A stretch of DNA of 64,000 bases, from the NCBI GenBank assembly GCA_017548045.1, contig JAFYNR010000033.1, positions 124,001 through 188,000 of the forward strand, given 5' to 3'. The position numbers and the translations under genes are program-made. Origin of the DNA: Clostridia bacterium (GTDB taxonomy: Bacteria; Bacillota; Clostridia; Oscillospirales; Acutalibacteraceae). Below the pieces are notes generated by a model. It was given only the letters and a program-made list of their open reading frames with translations. It made no database searches and was not told the DNA's origin. Positions 9,827-17,710 of this stretch are shown in pieces; position 1 is the first letter of the stretch; the number at the start of each line of letters is the position of its first letter.

Positions 9827-10004
9827 ACACAAAAAGATTGCATATTTAATCGTGATTCTTATAATGATTGTTTTATTTATAGTTTACTACTTTTTAAATT
9901 ATCATTTTTTGCTTTCAGATGAATTTAAGAATACCCCTCGTGTCATTTGTATTTTGGGTGCGGTTGCGATTTTTTGTATAAAAAGAAGTGGAAACGACCA
10001 ATAG
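9813..10004 (+). CDS. Small two-segment membrane protein
   Basis: 63 aa from the ATG at 9813, which has AGAGGAG seven bases before it; an in-frame upstream ATG at 9795 lacks a site. It overlaps the end of the preceding gene. Two hydrophobic segments (about residues 9-29 and 45-57) leave little else. It may be a second component of the immunity function for tip 3. No family recognised. Confidence 0.6.
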   Translation: MKQIKHKKIAYLIVILIMIVLFIVYYFLNYHFLLSDEFKNTPRVICILGAVAIFCIKRSGNDQ

Positions 10005-10134
10005 AAAAATTTGTTTAATTGACAAAAAATCGATATTGTTAATGTTTGCCAAAGCTTTTTGCTTTGTAGAAAAGGGGAATTGTTGTCGGCTTAATAATTA
10101 CACTATCAAATAATAAATAGGAAAACACCCATTC

Positions 10135-10165
10135 GGCGGGCAGGATTATCCTGTCCGCTGTTTTT
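10135..10165 (+). terminator. Rho-independent terminator after the RHS block
   Basis: A nine-pair stem (GCGGGCAGG with CCTGTCCGC, one G-U pair), a five-base loop, then TGTTTTT. It closes the RHS array before the sigma-factor operon. Confidence 0.85.
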
Positions 10166-10192
10166 ATGAATTTCAAATATATTAAATCACCT

Positions 10193-10221
10193 TTGACATA
10201 TTATTACATTACTGTTATAAT
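10193..10221 (+). promoter_or_regulatory. SigA-type promoter of the ECF-like sigma gene
   Basis: TTGACA at 10193-10198 and TATAAT at 10216-10221 with a 17-base spacer, a perfect consensus pair. It lies 42 bases before the TTG start. A decayed copy precedes the fused paralogue at 60.98 kb. Confidence 0.88.
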
Positions 10222-10263
10222 AAACTAAATTTGTAAAATATCAGACGAAAAGAGGCGATATAG

Positions 10264-10812
10264 TTGATTAGTTGTGAAAGAGCAGTTGAAATTGCCAAAT
10301 TATACTATGACGATGTATATCGTCTTTGTCTTTCGAGATTAAGAAAAGAAGAAGATGCAGCCGACGTTACGCAGGATGTTTTTCTGTTTTTTCAGGAACA
10401 TTATGAAGAACTTGAAGACGATAATATCAAGGCGTGGCTTTATGCGGTAGCCAACAATAAAATAAAAGAAGAATTCAGAGAAATCGCCAAAAGAGAGAAA
10501 GAGCTGATTTACGGAACGGTTTTCGGCTCGCATACAAGTACAGATATTGTTTATGAAATGGAGCAAGACAATAAAATAACGGATGAAGAAATTAACGAAA
10601 AGATAAATGGCATTCTTTCTTCTTTAACCGAAAAAGAGCTTAAGCTTTTTGAAATGGTATATACTAAACATATGGAATATTCTGAATTGGCAAAGGCTTT
10701 GGACACTTCAGAGGGTGCCGCGCGAATAAGAGTCTGCAGACTCAGAGCAAAAATCAAAGAAAAAGCATCGTTTGTATTTATGGCACTTTTGCTTCTTTTT
10801 ATGAAACTGTAA
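10264..10812 (+). CDS. ECF-like RNA polymerase sigma factor
   Basis: 182 aa with a TTG start, preceded by AAAGAGGCGAT. Region 2 spans about residues 8-65 with the core-binding signature DVTQDVFLFFQEHYEEL. Region 4 spans about 118-170 with the helix-turn-helix YSELAKALDTSEGAARIRVC. Such factors direct polymerase to a small regulon, usually in response to envelope signals relayed by a membrane anti-sigma. Unusually, the protein ends in a hydrophobic stretch (FVFMALLLLFMKL), so it might touch the membrane. The next gene is a single-pass membrane protein with a cytosolic N-terminus, the likely anti-sigma. Two ECF-type promoters nearby are probable targets. Family call is firm; signal unknown. Confidence 0.9.
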   Translation: MISCERAVEIAKLYYDDVYRLCLSRLRKEEDAADVTQDVFLFFQEHYEELEDDNIKAWLYAVANNKIKEEFREIAKREKELIYGTVFGSHTSTDIVYEMEQDNKITDEEINEKINGILSSLTEKELKLFEMVYTKHMEYSELAKALDTSEGAARIRVCRLRAKIKEKASFVFMALLLLFMKL

Positions 10813-10842
10813 AAATTAATTTCAAATTTTTAAAAAATTTTT

Positions 10843-10869
10843 TGAAACAAAATGCAATTTCCGTCATAT
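10843..10869 (+). promoter_or_regulatory. Putative ECF promoter 1
   Basis: TGAAAC at 10843-10848, 13 bases, then CGTCATATA at 10862. The same elements and spacing occur at 12719. TGAAAC with CGTC is typical of ECF -35 and -10 elements. It would let the sigma factor drive the anti-sigma gene at 10927. Confidence 0.7.
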
Positions 10870-10926
10870 ATAAACGAAGGAGGTTTTGCATTTTAAAAAA
10901 ATATGATTTACGGAGGTGAAAATTCC

Positions 10927-11736
10927 ATGGGAAACACGCACGATATGAGCAATGAAAAAAGAAGTCTGAAAGATAAACTTTTGGCTATTGTTCTGCTTGA
11001 AGCTTCCAAACCCTATAAGGAAATGGATAGTGACCTTGTAACGGAGTGCGTTGATTTTCTTATGGAGCTGGAAGGAAAAGAAAGGCTTACAAAATCGAAA
11101 ATTGAACAGAGGGTTAATAACATCCCGTTCATAGCAACAGATAATATCTATACAAAAGCAAAGAAGCGCTTCCGACTGAAAACTCTGGCGGTTATTGCGG
11201 CGATTCTGGCGATTCTTTTCGCAATTTTTGCTGTTGTTTCCGTTGCAACATCGTATGATCCCGTCATGAATCTGCTCAAAGAAATATCACACACAATTAC
11301 TGAGATGTTTGACGGAGAAAGTGTTGATGTTGGCGGAGTGACTATCAATAAACACGGTGAATCAATCGAATATGCTTCGCTTGAAGAGCTTCTTGAAAAA
11401 GAAAATATAGATATATTATACCCGGCGTGGTTACCCGATAACGAAGAGATTACTTCTGTATGGTTTATAGACGATGTCCATTCGGATTATTATATATTCA
11501 AATGCGAAAACTCTACCTATAGTATTAATGTTACTTTAAATGAGTCAGTTCCTGATGAAGAAAAAGCAAACTTGATATCAAAAGAAATTAACGGATTAAG
11601 CATATATTGTAAATACAATGATATGAATAATTATTTTCAAGCGGATTTTGAATATAATGGAATGCTATATTCAATAAGTACATATACAGAAGAAGATCTC
11701 TTTAAGATAATTGAAAACTTAAAGGAGATTGAATGA
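10927..11736 (+). CDS. Single-pass membrane protein, probable anti-sigma, DUF4367-like C-terminus
   Basis: 269 aa from the ATG at 10927, which has GGAGGTG nine bases before it; an upstream in-frame ATG at 10903 is weaker. The cytosolic N-terminus (residues 1-80) is helical and acidic (PYKEMDSDLVTECVDFLMEL). One membrane segment follows at about 87-109. The outer domain (about 150-269) resembles DUF4367 domains (LYPAWLPDNEEITSVWF ... YSISTYTEEDLFKIIENL). DUF4367 proteins commonly pair with sigma-70-like genes as membrane anti-sigma factors. It sits behind an ECF-type promoter and before a secreted protein. The anti-sigma role is inferred from position and topology; no zinc-binding anti-sigma motif is visible. 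Confidence 0.8.
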   Translation: MGNTHDMSNEKRSLKDKLLAIVLLEASKPYKEMDSDLVTECVDFLMELEGKERLTKSKIEQRVNNIPFIATDNIYTKAKKRFRLKTLAVIAAILAILFAIFAVVSVATSYDPVMNLLKEISHTITEMFDGESVDVGGVTINKHGESIEYASLEELLEKENIDILYPAWLPDNEEITSVWFIDDVHSDYYIFKCENSTYSINVTLNESVPDEEKANLISKEINGLSIYCKYNDMNNYFQADFEYNGMLYSISTYTEEDLFKIIENLKEIE

Positions 11737-11737
11737 T

Positions 11738-12106
11738 ATGAAAAAATTAATTGCAATTCTTTTGTCAGCAATGTTTATTATCGGTGCAATGTCTGTTACC
11801 GTTAATGCAACAGACAGTTTTGAAACACCCCATATAGAGTTTATTTTTGAGGACGGCACATCTCTTGAAATTCAGAACAGAATTATTGCCGACCTTACAG
11901 GTGAAAATGACGGCGCTGCAGCCTACGGACTTACCTGCACACTTTTCGGTCATAAGCTTGATACGGGCACAACATCGGCAATTACACATAATGCCAGTTC
12001 TACGGCACCCAGATGCCTGCAAAAAACATACTCTTATGAAATCTGCACAAGATGCGATTACAGCGAATATACTTTGCTCAGTAGCAAATACATCTACTGC
12101 TGCTGA
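11738..12106 (+). CDS. Small secreted Cys-rich protein
   Basis: 122 aa from the ATG at 11738, with AAAGGAG ten bases upstream; the gene begins one base after the anti-sigma stop. A signal peptide (about residues 1-24, cleavage near VNA-TD) is followed by an acidic linker. The C-terminal 55 residues carry six cysteines: one in GLTCTLFGHKL, then RCLQKTYSYEICTRCDY, ending KYIYCC. Paired cysteines and export suggest disulfides or metal binding outside the cell. I know of no named function. The C-terminal part recurs almost residue for residue in the fused gene at 60.6 kb, so this module was once duplicated with the sigma gene. It may be the output or the ligand of the sigma/anti-sigma pair. Confidence 0.75.
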   Translation: MKKLIAILLSAMFIIGAMSVTVNATDSFETPHIEFIFEDGTSLEIQNRIIADLTGENDGAAAYGLTCTLFGHKLDTGTTSAITHNASSTAPRCLQKTYSYEICTRCDYSEYTLLSSKYIYCC

Positions 12107-12140
12107 TTATAAAAAATGCAAAACTGACTTCAAAATTTTT

Positions 12141-12165
12141 GCCGATGCACAGCAAATGCATCGGC
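12141..12165 (+). other. Conserved stem-loop after the sigma operon
   Basis: GCCGATGCA and TGCATCGGC form a perfect nine-pair stem with a seven-base loop. No clear T-run follows on this strand. The same stem ends the 60.6 kb copy, at 60561-60585. Confidence 0.6.
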
Positions 12166-12187
12166 AATACCCTTTGGGTGAGAGAAA

Positions 12188-12682
12188 ATGAGAGAGAAAA
12201 TAACCGTAAGCTTTTTCGGACACAGAATAATTGATGATTATTTAACGGTTGAAGCCAAGCTTTATGAGCTTCTGCGTATCATAATGCAGCGAGGCAACAG
12301 AGAAATTGAATTTCTTGTTGGCAGAAACGGCGAATTTGATAAGACAGTTGCAGCCATTATCCGAGGGCTAAAAAAAGAAATCGGCGAAGACGGTGTTTCA
12401 CTCACCCTTGTTATGCCGTATGAAACTGCGGAAATAAAGAATAATGCGGAAGCCTTTGAAAGCTATTACGATTCAATAGAAATCTGCAAGGCTCCCGGCA
12501 AACAAAGCTATAAATATGCGATACCCTTCCGAAACCAAAAAATGATTGACAGATCAGACCTTGTTATTTTTTATGTAAAAAATGAAACGGGCGGAGCTTT
12601 TGAGGCTCTTAAATATGCAATAAAAAAACAAAAGCGTGTTATTAATCTTTTTGGCACAAAAATTGAATCCGATATTGGTTGA
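12188..12682 (+). CDS. SLOG/DUF1273-like nucleotide-binding protein
   Basis: 164 aa. The N-terminal FFGHR motif, the middle LVMPYETAE segment and the end (MIDRSDLVIFYVKNETGGAFEALKYAIKK) match the Rossmann-like SLOG superfamily near DUF1273 and YpsA. Members bind nucleotide-derived ligands; in many clostridial islands they are sensors of unknown pathway. There are no membrane segments. It begins soon after the conserved stem-loop and ends in a strong terminator whose stem includes its own stop codon, so it is probably the last gene of the sigma operon or a separate short unit. Ligand and role cannot be told from sequence. Confidence 0.75.
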   Translation: MREKITVSFFGHRIIDDYLTVEAKLYELLRIIMQRGNREIEFLVGRNGEFDKTVAAIIRGLKKEIGEDGVSLTLVMPYETAEIKNNAEAFESYYDSIEICKAPGKQSYKYAIPFRNQKMIDRSDLVIFYVKNETGGAFEALKYAIKKQKRVINLFGTKIESDIG

Positions 12683-12719
12683 CCGAGATTGCGCAATGCA
12701 AACTCGGTCAAATTTTTTT
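12679..12719 (+). terminator. Terminator overlapping the SLOG stop codon
   Basis: TTGACCGAG and CTCGGTCAA form a nine-pair stem followed by ATTTTTTT. The TGA stop is part of the stem. The T-run abuts the -35 of the next promoter. Confidence 0.85.
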
Positions 12720-12745
12720 GAAACAAATCCGGAAATTTGTCATAT
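12719..12745 (+). promoter_or_regulatory. Putative ECF promoter 2
   Basis: TGAAAC at 12719-12724, 13 bases, then TGTCATATA at 12738. It matches ECF promoter 1 in both elements and spacing and lies about 35 bases before the TTG start at 12778. Confidence 0.7.
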
Positions 12746-12777
12746 ATAGTTATAATTCAATTTTTGGAGGGGAACTT

Positions 12778-13005
12778 TTGGAAAAATACAAGTATTTTGT
12801 TGATAAGATTAGGATTTACCTGGATGACAAAACTCTGGAGCTTAATGAAGAAAAACTGGATGAGCTTATAGACCGTGAGTTGGAAAAACCTATTAAAAAA
12901 ATGGATACATATTTAATAGATTTATGTCTTGATGCCTTGGTTGCTTATAGGAAATCTGAAAAGAAACAAAATGAAAATACGCCAAAAAAGAAAAAAAGCA
13001 TTTAA
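12778..13005 (+). CDS. Mini anti-sigma-like cytosolic protein
   Basis: 75 aa starting with TTG at 12778, preceded by GGAGGGGAA; frames extending further upstream run into the terminator and are rejected. The middle (EKPIKKMDTYLIDLCLDALVAY) resembles the N-terminal cytosolic part of the anti-sigma-like protein at 10927 (SKPYKEMDSDLVTECVDFLM). The protein then stops in a Lys-rich tail with no membrane segment. It may be a soluble decoy or a cut-down anti-sigma that feeds back on the sigma factor, since an ECF-type promoter precedes it. The similarity is short and I read it by eye; an independent small regulator is possible. Confidence 0.6.
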   Translation: MEKYKYFVDKIRIYLDDKTLELNEEKLDELIDRELEKPIKKMDTYLIDLCLDALVAYRKSEKKQNENTPKKKKSI

Positions 13006-13113
13006 ACACGCAACCGGTTTTAGTAAACACTTACATCGGAGGAGGGGTGTCTCGAAAAGTTACAGAATTGTCATAAAGCAATATGGTAAGATTCAGTATT
13101 AGGAGGAATATTT

Positions 13114-15492
13114 ATGTCAAGGAAAAGAAAACTTATAGTCAATACCATTGTATCGATTTTAACGGGTGTCATTTCAATAGTTTCGGATTTTTTTATTCCA
13201 TCATTAAATTTAGAAATTAATGATTTTGTTAACTCTTTGTTTTCAATAATAACCGTTATGGCCGGTATATGGATAACTTGCTATCTTTTGTTTTTGGAAT
13301 TGCATAAGGACCGCTATCAACTAAAGCTTCTTGAAAAAGATTATATGTCAAACATTAACAGCGTTTTTTATAAAATAATATATTCTGTTTTGTTAGGCTT
13401 ATTTGTGATAGTTTTTGATTATGGTGTTGTATCAAGTATTTGGTTTGCTATTGTAGCCTTAAGTGTTATGGTTGATATTTTTATAAGAGTATACAAATCC
13501 AAAGAAACCCTTATGGTTAACACCTATGTTGATGATTTTTTTGAGCAAATCTCAAATGATTTATCAGGTAGCAAAAATTCCTTAGATGAAGAAACAATCG
13601 AAAAAATTAAATATATTCTTGACGAAAGTGTTGTAAAAGAAGAATATTTTACGGCGCAAAATATCGTTGAAAAAATAGGAGAAATATTCAGAGATTTCTT
13701 AAGTAACAGTATAAAACTAAATATGTTGGAGAAGAAAGAGCCTATAGATGATATGTTTCAACGAATCATTAGTTTGAATATTTATCAATTAAAACTATGT
13801 AAAAAAATAAAATCTGAAATATTGATTTCTTCAATTGTCAAACAGCAATGGAAAAACATTAAATTTTGTTTAGAAAACTCACAATATGAATGGTACAAAA
13901 AATATCAAAAGCAATTTGATGAATTTGTTTTTAATATGCATAAAGAAGATAATGTTTTATTGCTTAATGAATTATATTATACTTATTATTTAATTCTTCG
14001 GTATTTAATTAAAAATAAAAAACATGAGCATTTCGAAGATTCGTTAGCAAAGATTTTAGAACTTACATTTTCTCTTATTTTTGCTTATAACAAAACCAAC
14101 AATACCAGTTTTGCTAAATTAATTACCAATCTATTGGTATACTGCATTGAAAACGACGAAAAAGAAATTTATTCATTATTGTTTGATAAGCTTGAAGAAT
14201 TTACCAGAATAATACAAAAAAGCAGCGGCGTTTTTAAAATTATTAAAATCTATTATGCAACACTATTTAATGAATTAATCGAAACCGATGTAGATAGGGC
14301 TTATGAGTATTTTGAGATGGTTTCAGGCTATCTGCCTTTGAGCGGAGAAGATTCAGAGTTAATTGAATTTAAACAATACTGTATCAGTGAATTAAAAAAG
14401 AAAAAACCTGAAAATTCGGAATTTCAAGAGAAAGTTTTTAAACATCATATAAGAACATTAAATGAATTAATTGAATTAAACAATGACTACAATGGTAGTG
14501 TGTTTTTGCCAAACTTTATTTCTTACATTGATAAATATCAATATGCTGCTCCCGAAAAATTTTCTGACTTTGTATTGTCAATAAGAGAATTATTAAAGAA
14601 TAGCATTGTAAAATCTAACACACCGATGTTTTATTCGATTTTGTTAAATGTGAAAAATATGATTTCTAAAACAGAATCAAGGCAAAAAGAAATCCAAAAA
14701 GAATTGTTTGATATTTATTTTTGGCTGTTTTATTATACAAAGAATCTTACCAATAAACAGTATTTTGAAATATCTTTTGAACTGTTTTATGATTCTTTGG
14801 AGGACTTGGATAAAAACAGAAAAATCTCCGCTGATTTAGGTGAACAGATAATTGACAACCTTTATGGATGCACAGAAATTATATGCAAAGAAACATATGA
14901 GTTGGTTGATAGAGTAATTGGTATTTTATTTGATTTTCTCAAAGAAAACAAGGAATTTGTTTTTGTTTCCTCATCACCCAGCAGAAAAAAACAACTATTT
15001 AAAATTTTGTTTAACATAGGAACAAACTGTGTTGAGAATAGTTATGAAGATGGGTTGAGAAGAGTTTCAAATGCTATAGGCTGGTTAATAATTTATTGTA
15101 TAAAACAATCAACGAGGGATCATGCGATATATTTGCTTGAAAGAGCAGACGAATTATATCATATAGCAATAAATATGCAAATATCACATCAAACTCGTAT
15201 TTTTATGCTGACATTATTTACAACAATAGGAACTTATTGCTGTAAGGACAGTAGGAAATATTCTTGTTATTTAGACAAGGTGTTGGCCGCCCTAAAAAAA
15301 GAACCTAAGCAAAACATCAATGTAGCAGTAAGCTTGAGAACGAGTGAAAATGATATGTGGAATGGTTTGTTCGAAAACCAGACAAACAGTTTAACTGCTA
15401 AGTTTAAATGTTGTGTTGAAAATTGTTTGGAAGAATCGACGGTGAAAAACAAGGTAACACAAAAGAAATCAACCATATCACCAAAGCCGTAA
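13114..15492 (+). CDS. Large membrane-anchored helical protein, unknown
   Basis: 792 aa from an ATG with AGGAGGAA seven bases upstream. The first 130 residues hold about four membrane segments (near 8-30, 40-62, 86-105 and 110-128). The remaining 660 residues are almost entirely alpha-helical, charged and Asn/Lys-rich, like a TPR or HEAT solenoid, with no catalytic motif I can find. AT content is high. It stands between the sigma block and an OLD-like nuclease inside what looks like an integrated element. An N-terminal membrane anchor with a large helical sensor is a design seen in some anti-phage proteins, but nothing here proves it. Function unassigned. Confidence 0.75.
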   Translation: MSRKRKLIVNTIVSILTGVISIVSDFFIPSLNLEINDFVNSLFSIITVMAGIWITCYLLFLELHKDRYQLKLLEKDYMSNINSVFYKIIYSVLLGLFVIVFDYGVVSSIWFAIVALSVMVDIFIRVYKSKETLMVNTYVDDFFEQISNDLSGSKNSLDEETIEKIKYILDESVVKEEYFTAQNIVEKIGEIFRDFLSNSIKLNMLEKKEPIDDMFQRIISLNIYQLKLCKKIKSEILISSIVKQQWKNIKFCLENSQYEWYKKYQKQFDEFVFNMHKEDNVLLLNELYYTYYLILRYLIKNKKHEHFEDSLAKILELTFSLIFAYNKTNNTSFAKLITNLLVYCIENDEKEIYSLLFDKLEEFTRIIQKSSGVFKIIKIYYATLFNELIETDVDRAYEYFEMVSGYLPLSGEDSELIEFKQYCISELKKKKPENSEFQEKVFKHHIRTLNELIELNNDYNGSVFLPNFISYIDKYQYAAPEKFSDFVLSIRELLKNSIVKSNTPMFYSILLNVKNMISKTESRQKEIQKELFDIYFWLFYYTKNLTNKQYFEISFELFYDSLEDLDKNRKISADLGEQIIDNLYGCTEIICKETYELVDRVIGILFDFLKENKEFVFVSSSPSRKKQLFKILFNIGTNCVENSYEDGLRRVSNAIGWLIIYCIKQSTRDHAIYLLERADELYHIAINMQISHQTRIFMLTLFTTIGTYCCKDSRKYSCYLDKVLAALKKEPKQNINVAVSLRTSENDMWNGLFENQTNSLTAKFKCCVENCLEESTVKNKVTQKKSTISPKP

Positions 15493-15540
15493 ACGATTAT
15501 AAGCAACGACAAGGCGGATAAGGCTGATACTTCATTGTCG

Positions 15541-15684
15541 GGTGACTAAACAGCTGTGAAAAACGTTGGATGTTTACGGAGTAAAAACCGTTGATATTCC
15601 TTGGTTTTTGCAATAAAAAATGGCGAAAAACATCCGCCATTAAAATTTGGACCACGAGGTCGAGAGTTTGAAGCTCTGAACACC
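15541..15684 (+). repeat. Attachment-like direct repeat A
   Basis: An imperfect copy of 17553-17704. Shared landmarks in order are GGTGACTAAACA, CGTTGATATTCCTTG and AATTTGG(G)ACCA, followed by a T-arm-like hairpin (GAGAG TTTGAAG CTCTG at 15662-15678). It lies immediately before the OLD-like gene. Confidence 0.6.
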
Positions 15685-15724
15685 AACCCAATTTGAGGAT
15701 TTTTGAAATATACTTGGAGGAATT

Positions 15725-17287
15725 ATGAAGAGGATTAAAATTGAAAATATTAAAAACATAAGATCGCTGTGTTTCAACATTCCTGATCCTGGTTTACATA
15801 TAATTACTGGAACAAATGGTTCTGGTAAAACGACACTTTTCACATGCATAAGCCGTATATGCAACAACAACGCATATCGTGTCGGTTTTCCTGCAAAATC
15901 TAATGAAAACTATGATTTGTTTTCCGGAAGAATAACGTACCAATTTGATGATCAAGAGGTAACTTACTCAAGAAGAGATAACGGAGAATGGCGTCCATCT
16001 GCCAAAAACTCAACAGTTCTCCAATCGTTTAGGTATCCTCAAATTATAAATATAACCACTAAAGACAAAAGAATTTTCTCTCAAGAAAATATTACCCCAA
16101 GGCGAAGAGGAACCGATACATGGCTTAACCAACAACTTAATACCATTTTAGATACAGATAAGTTTAGTCAAATGATAAAAATAACCACTGGTGACTTACG
16201 CAGAGGTAGAGGTATTGAACAGGATCGGCGTCGAAATATAGCATATGCAATACCATTAGGTAACAATAGATATTATACGGAACGTAGTTTCAGTTTTGGT
16301 GAAATCGTTCTTGTAAATATGCTTTTTGATATTCAAAATGTTCCAAATGGATCATTAATACTTATTGATGAGCTTGAATTAGCAATTCACCCATCATCTC
16401 AAATTAGACTTATTCAATGTTTGAAAACTTTGTCTCAAGAAAGAGGCTTAACCATTCTTATATCCACACACTCAGCGAGCATAATTAAATCACAAAAAAA
16501 TGTTATCTTCTTGGATGCAAAAAGTGATGGCAATGTAGAAGTGATTTATAAATGTCCTCCTGCTAAAGCAATTGGTGCAATTGGAATGCGCGAAGATACT
16601 AATCCCGATATTGTTGTATTAGTTGAAGATGAAATGGGAAAAAGCCTATTTCACGCTCTTAAACAAAAATATAATTTGCTGCAAGAAGAAACAAGTTATC
16701 TCGATATTAGAATCTTAGAAATAGGAGGTTTTTCAAATGTAATTCATTTCTACCTTGAGACGAACAATTACATATTTTATGACAATGTATATGTATCAGC
16801 ATTTATGGACAAGGATGTAGAAACCGACATAATTCCTTATCCTCAATACGGTAATACTTCATTAATACAACAGTATCATGATAATTCTTACTATCTTCAT
16901 TTTTTGCCATACACACCCGAAGTACTTTTGATAAAAGTATTCTACTTTTACAAAATCGATTTCTTAAGATATCTAAAAAACTTGTATGATAATCAGCAGT
17001 TAAACTATTCAACCGATGAACAATTTAACTTTGCAGACTATGAACAGCCATTTCCTAACTTTAATAATCAGAGAGAGTACAATAATTACATAAGCCAACG
17101 AGGAGCGTTTCGGGACAAATGTAAAAAGGAGGCCGAACGCATATCTGAACTACTAAGCCTACAAATCAACCAATCGAAAGATGAAATTTATCGTGTTGCA
17201 TTTAAATTTGCAGTTGACGAAATTCTATCATCAGAAATAAATATCCGCCAACTTTTAGCCCCAACTATGAAACGATTATCGCGTTAA
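15725..17287 (+). CDS. OLD-like AAA ATPase with TOPRIM nuclease domain
   Basis: 520 aa with GGAGG before the ATG. The ABC-type ATPase half has Walker A GTNGSGKTT (about residues 29-37), a signature-like FSFGEIVLVNMLF, Walker B LILIDELELAIHP (about 212-224) and the STHS switch. The C-terminal half carries TOPRIM-type acidic motifs: VVLVEDEMGKS near residue 297 and the DxD of FMDKDVETD near 360. This order is that of OLD-family nucleases, which include P2 OLD and the GajA subunit of Gabija defence. No helicase (GajB) or reverse transcriptase lies next to it, so it is either a single-gene OLD (class 1 type) or works with the membrane protein upstream. Flanking attachment-like repeats support a mobile defence cargo. 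Confidence 0.85.
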   Translation: MKRIKIENIKNIRSLCFNIPDPGLHIITGTNGSGKTTLFTCISRICNNNAYRVGFPAKSNENYDLFSGRITYQFDDQEVTYSRRDNGEWRPSAKNSTVLQSFRYPQIINITTKDKRIFSQENITPRRRGTDTWLNQQLNTILDTDKFSQMIKITTGDLRRGRGIEQDRRRNIAYAIPLGNNRYYTERSFSFGEIVLVNMLFDIQNVPNGSLILIDELELAIHPSSQIRLIQCLKTLSQERGLTILISTHSASIIKSQKNVIFLDAKSDGNVEVIYKCPPAKAIGAIGMREDTNPDIVVLVEDEMGKSLFHALKQKYNLLQEETSYLDIRILEIGGFSNVIHFYLETNNYIFYDNVYVSAFMDKDVETDIIPYPQYGNTSLIQQYHDNSYYLHFLPYTPEVLLIKVFYFYKIDFLRYLKNLYDNQQLNYSTDEQFNFADYEQPFPNFNNQREYNNYISQRGAFRDKCKKEAERISELLSLQINQSKDEIYRVAFKFAVDEILSSEINIRQLLAPTMKRLSR

Positions 17288-17552
17288 ACTACATTTTTGC
17301 AAATCTATGTAAATAGTTTTCCAACAAATCTTTTTCTCTGTTTCCTGAGTCCAAATTATTGAGGCAACTCTTAAGCGTCGCTCTCCTTTTAATCTGCTTT
17401 TTCATCTGTGATATTTGTCTTGACTTGCGTAAATATTTTGATAAACTTAACTATTAAGTAATAATAAAAATATTTGAATATGCTTCGAAATCTTCAAGAA
17501 GAATTTCGGTTTTACAATCGAATAGTGTTGCAGAGTGCTATCAGGTGACTAA
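17288..17552 (+). other. AT-rich gap before repeat B
   Basis: No gene or terminator found. Just before repeat B a short frame ends ECYQVTKK-stop, which resembles the tails of some tyrosine integrases and could be a gene remnant. This is weak evidence. Confidence 0.3.
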
Positions 17553-17704
17553 AAAGTGACTAAACATCTATGGAAATCCGTGGACATCATCGGAACAAAA
17601 ATCGTTGATATTCCTTGATTTCAGCACAAAAAAACAAGAAAAAACATATACCACCAGAATTTGGGACCATCAGGCCGCAGGTTCGATCCCTGTCACTCGG
17701 ACCA
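17553..17704 (+). repeat. Attachment-like direct repeat B with tRNA 3' end
   Basis: An imperfect copy of 15541-15684 with the same landmarks. It ends in a genuine-looking tRNA 3' segment, so it is the better preserved of the two. Confidence 0.65.
17663..17704 (+). other. tRNA 3'-end remnant (putative attR)
   Basis: A T-arm (GCAGG TTCGATC CCTGT), an acceptor strand CACTCGG, a discriminator A and CCA are present, but there is no D-arm, anticodon arm or 5' acceptor strand upstream. This is the usual scar where an element integrates into a tRNA 3' end. The intact tRNA would lie at the other end of the element, to the left of this window. Confidence 0.7.
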
Positions 17705-17710
17705 AATCAT

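Noticed and set aside
12141..12165. Calling the stem-loop a strong rho-independent terminator on the plus strand
   Set aside because: No T-run follows (AATACCC); kept as a conserved stem-loop only.
12679..12777. Upstream extension of the 12778 gene
   Set aside because: It would start inside a terminator stem and run through an ECF-type promoter; the TTG at 12778 has a strong ribosome site.
15725..17287. Gabija system
   Set aside because: The ATPase/TOPRIM protein is GajA-like in layout, but no UvrD-like GajB helicase gene is next to it.
17663..17704. A functional tRNA
   Set aside because: Only the T-arm, 3' acceptor strand and CCA are present; no anticodon or D-arm can be formed from the bases before it.
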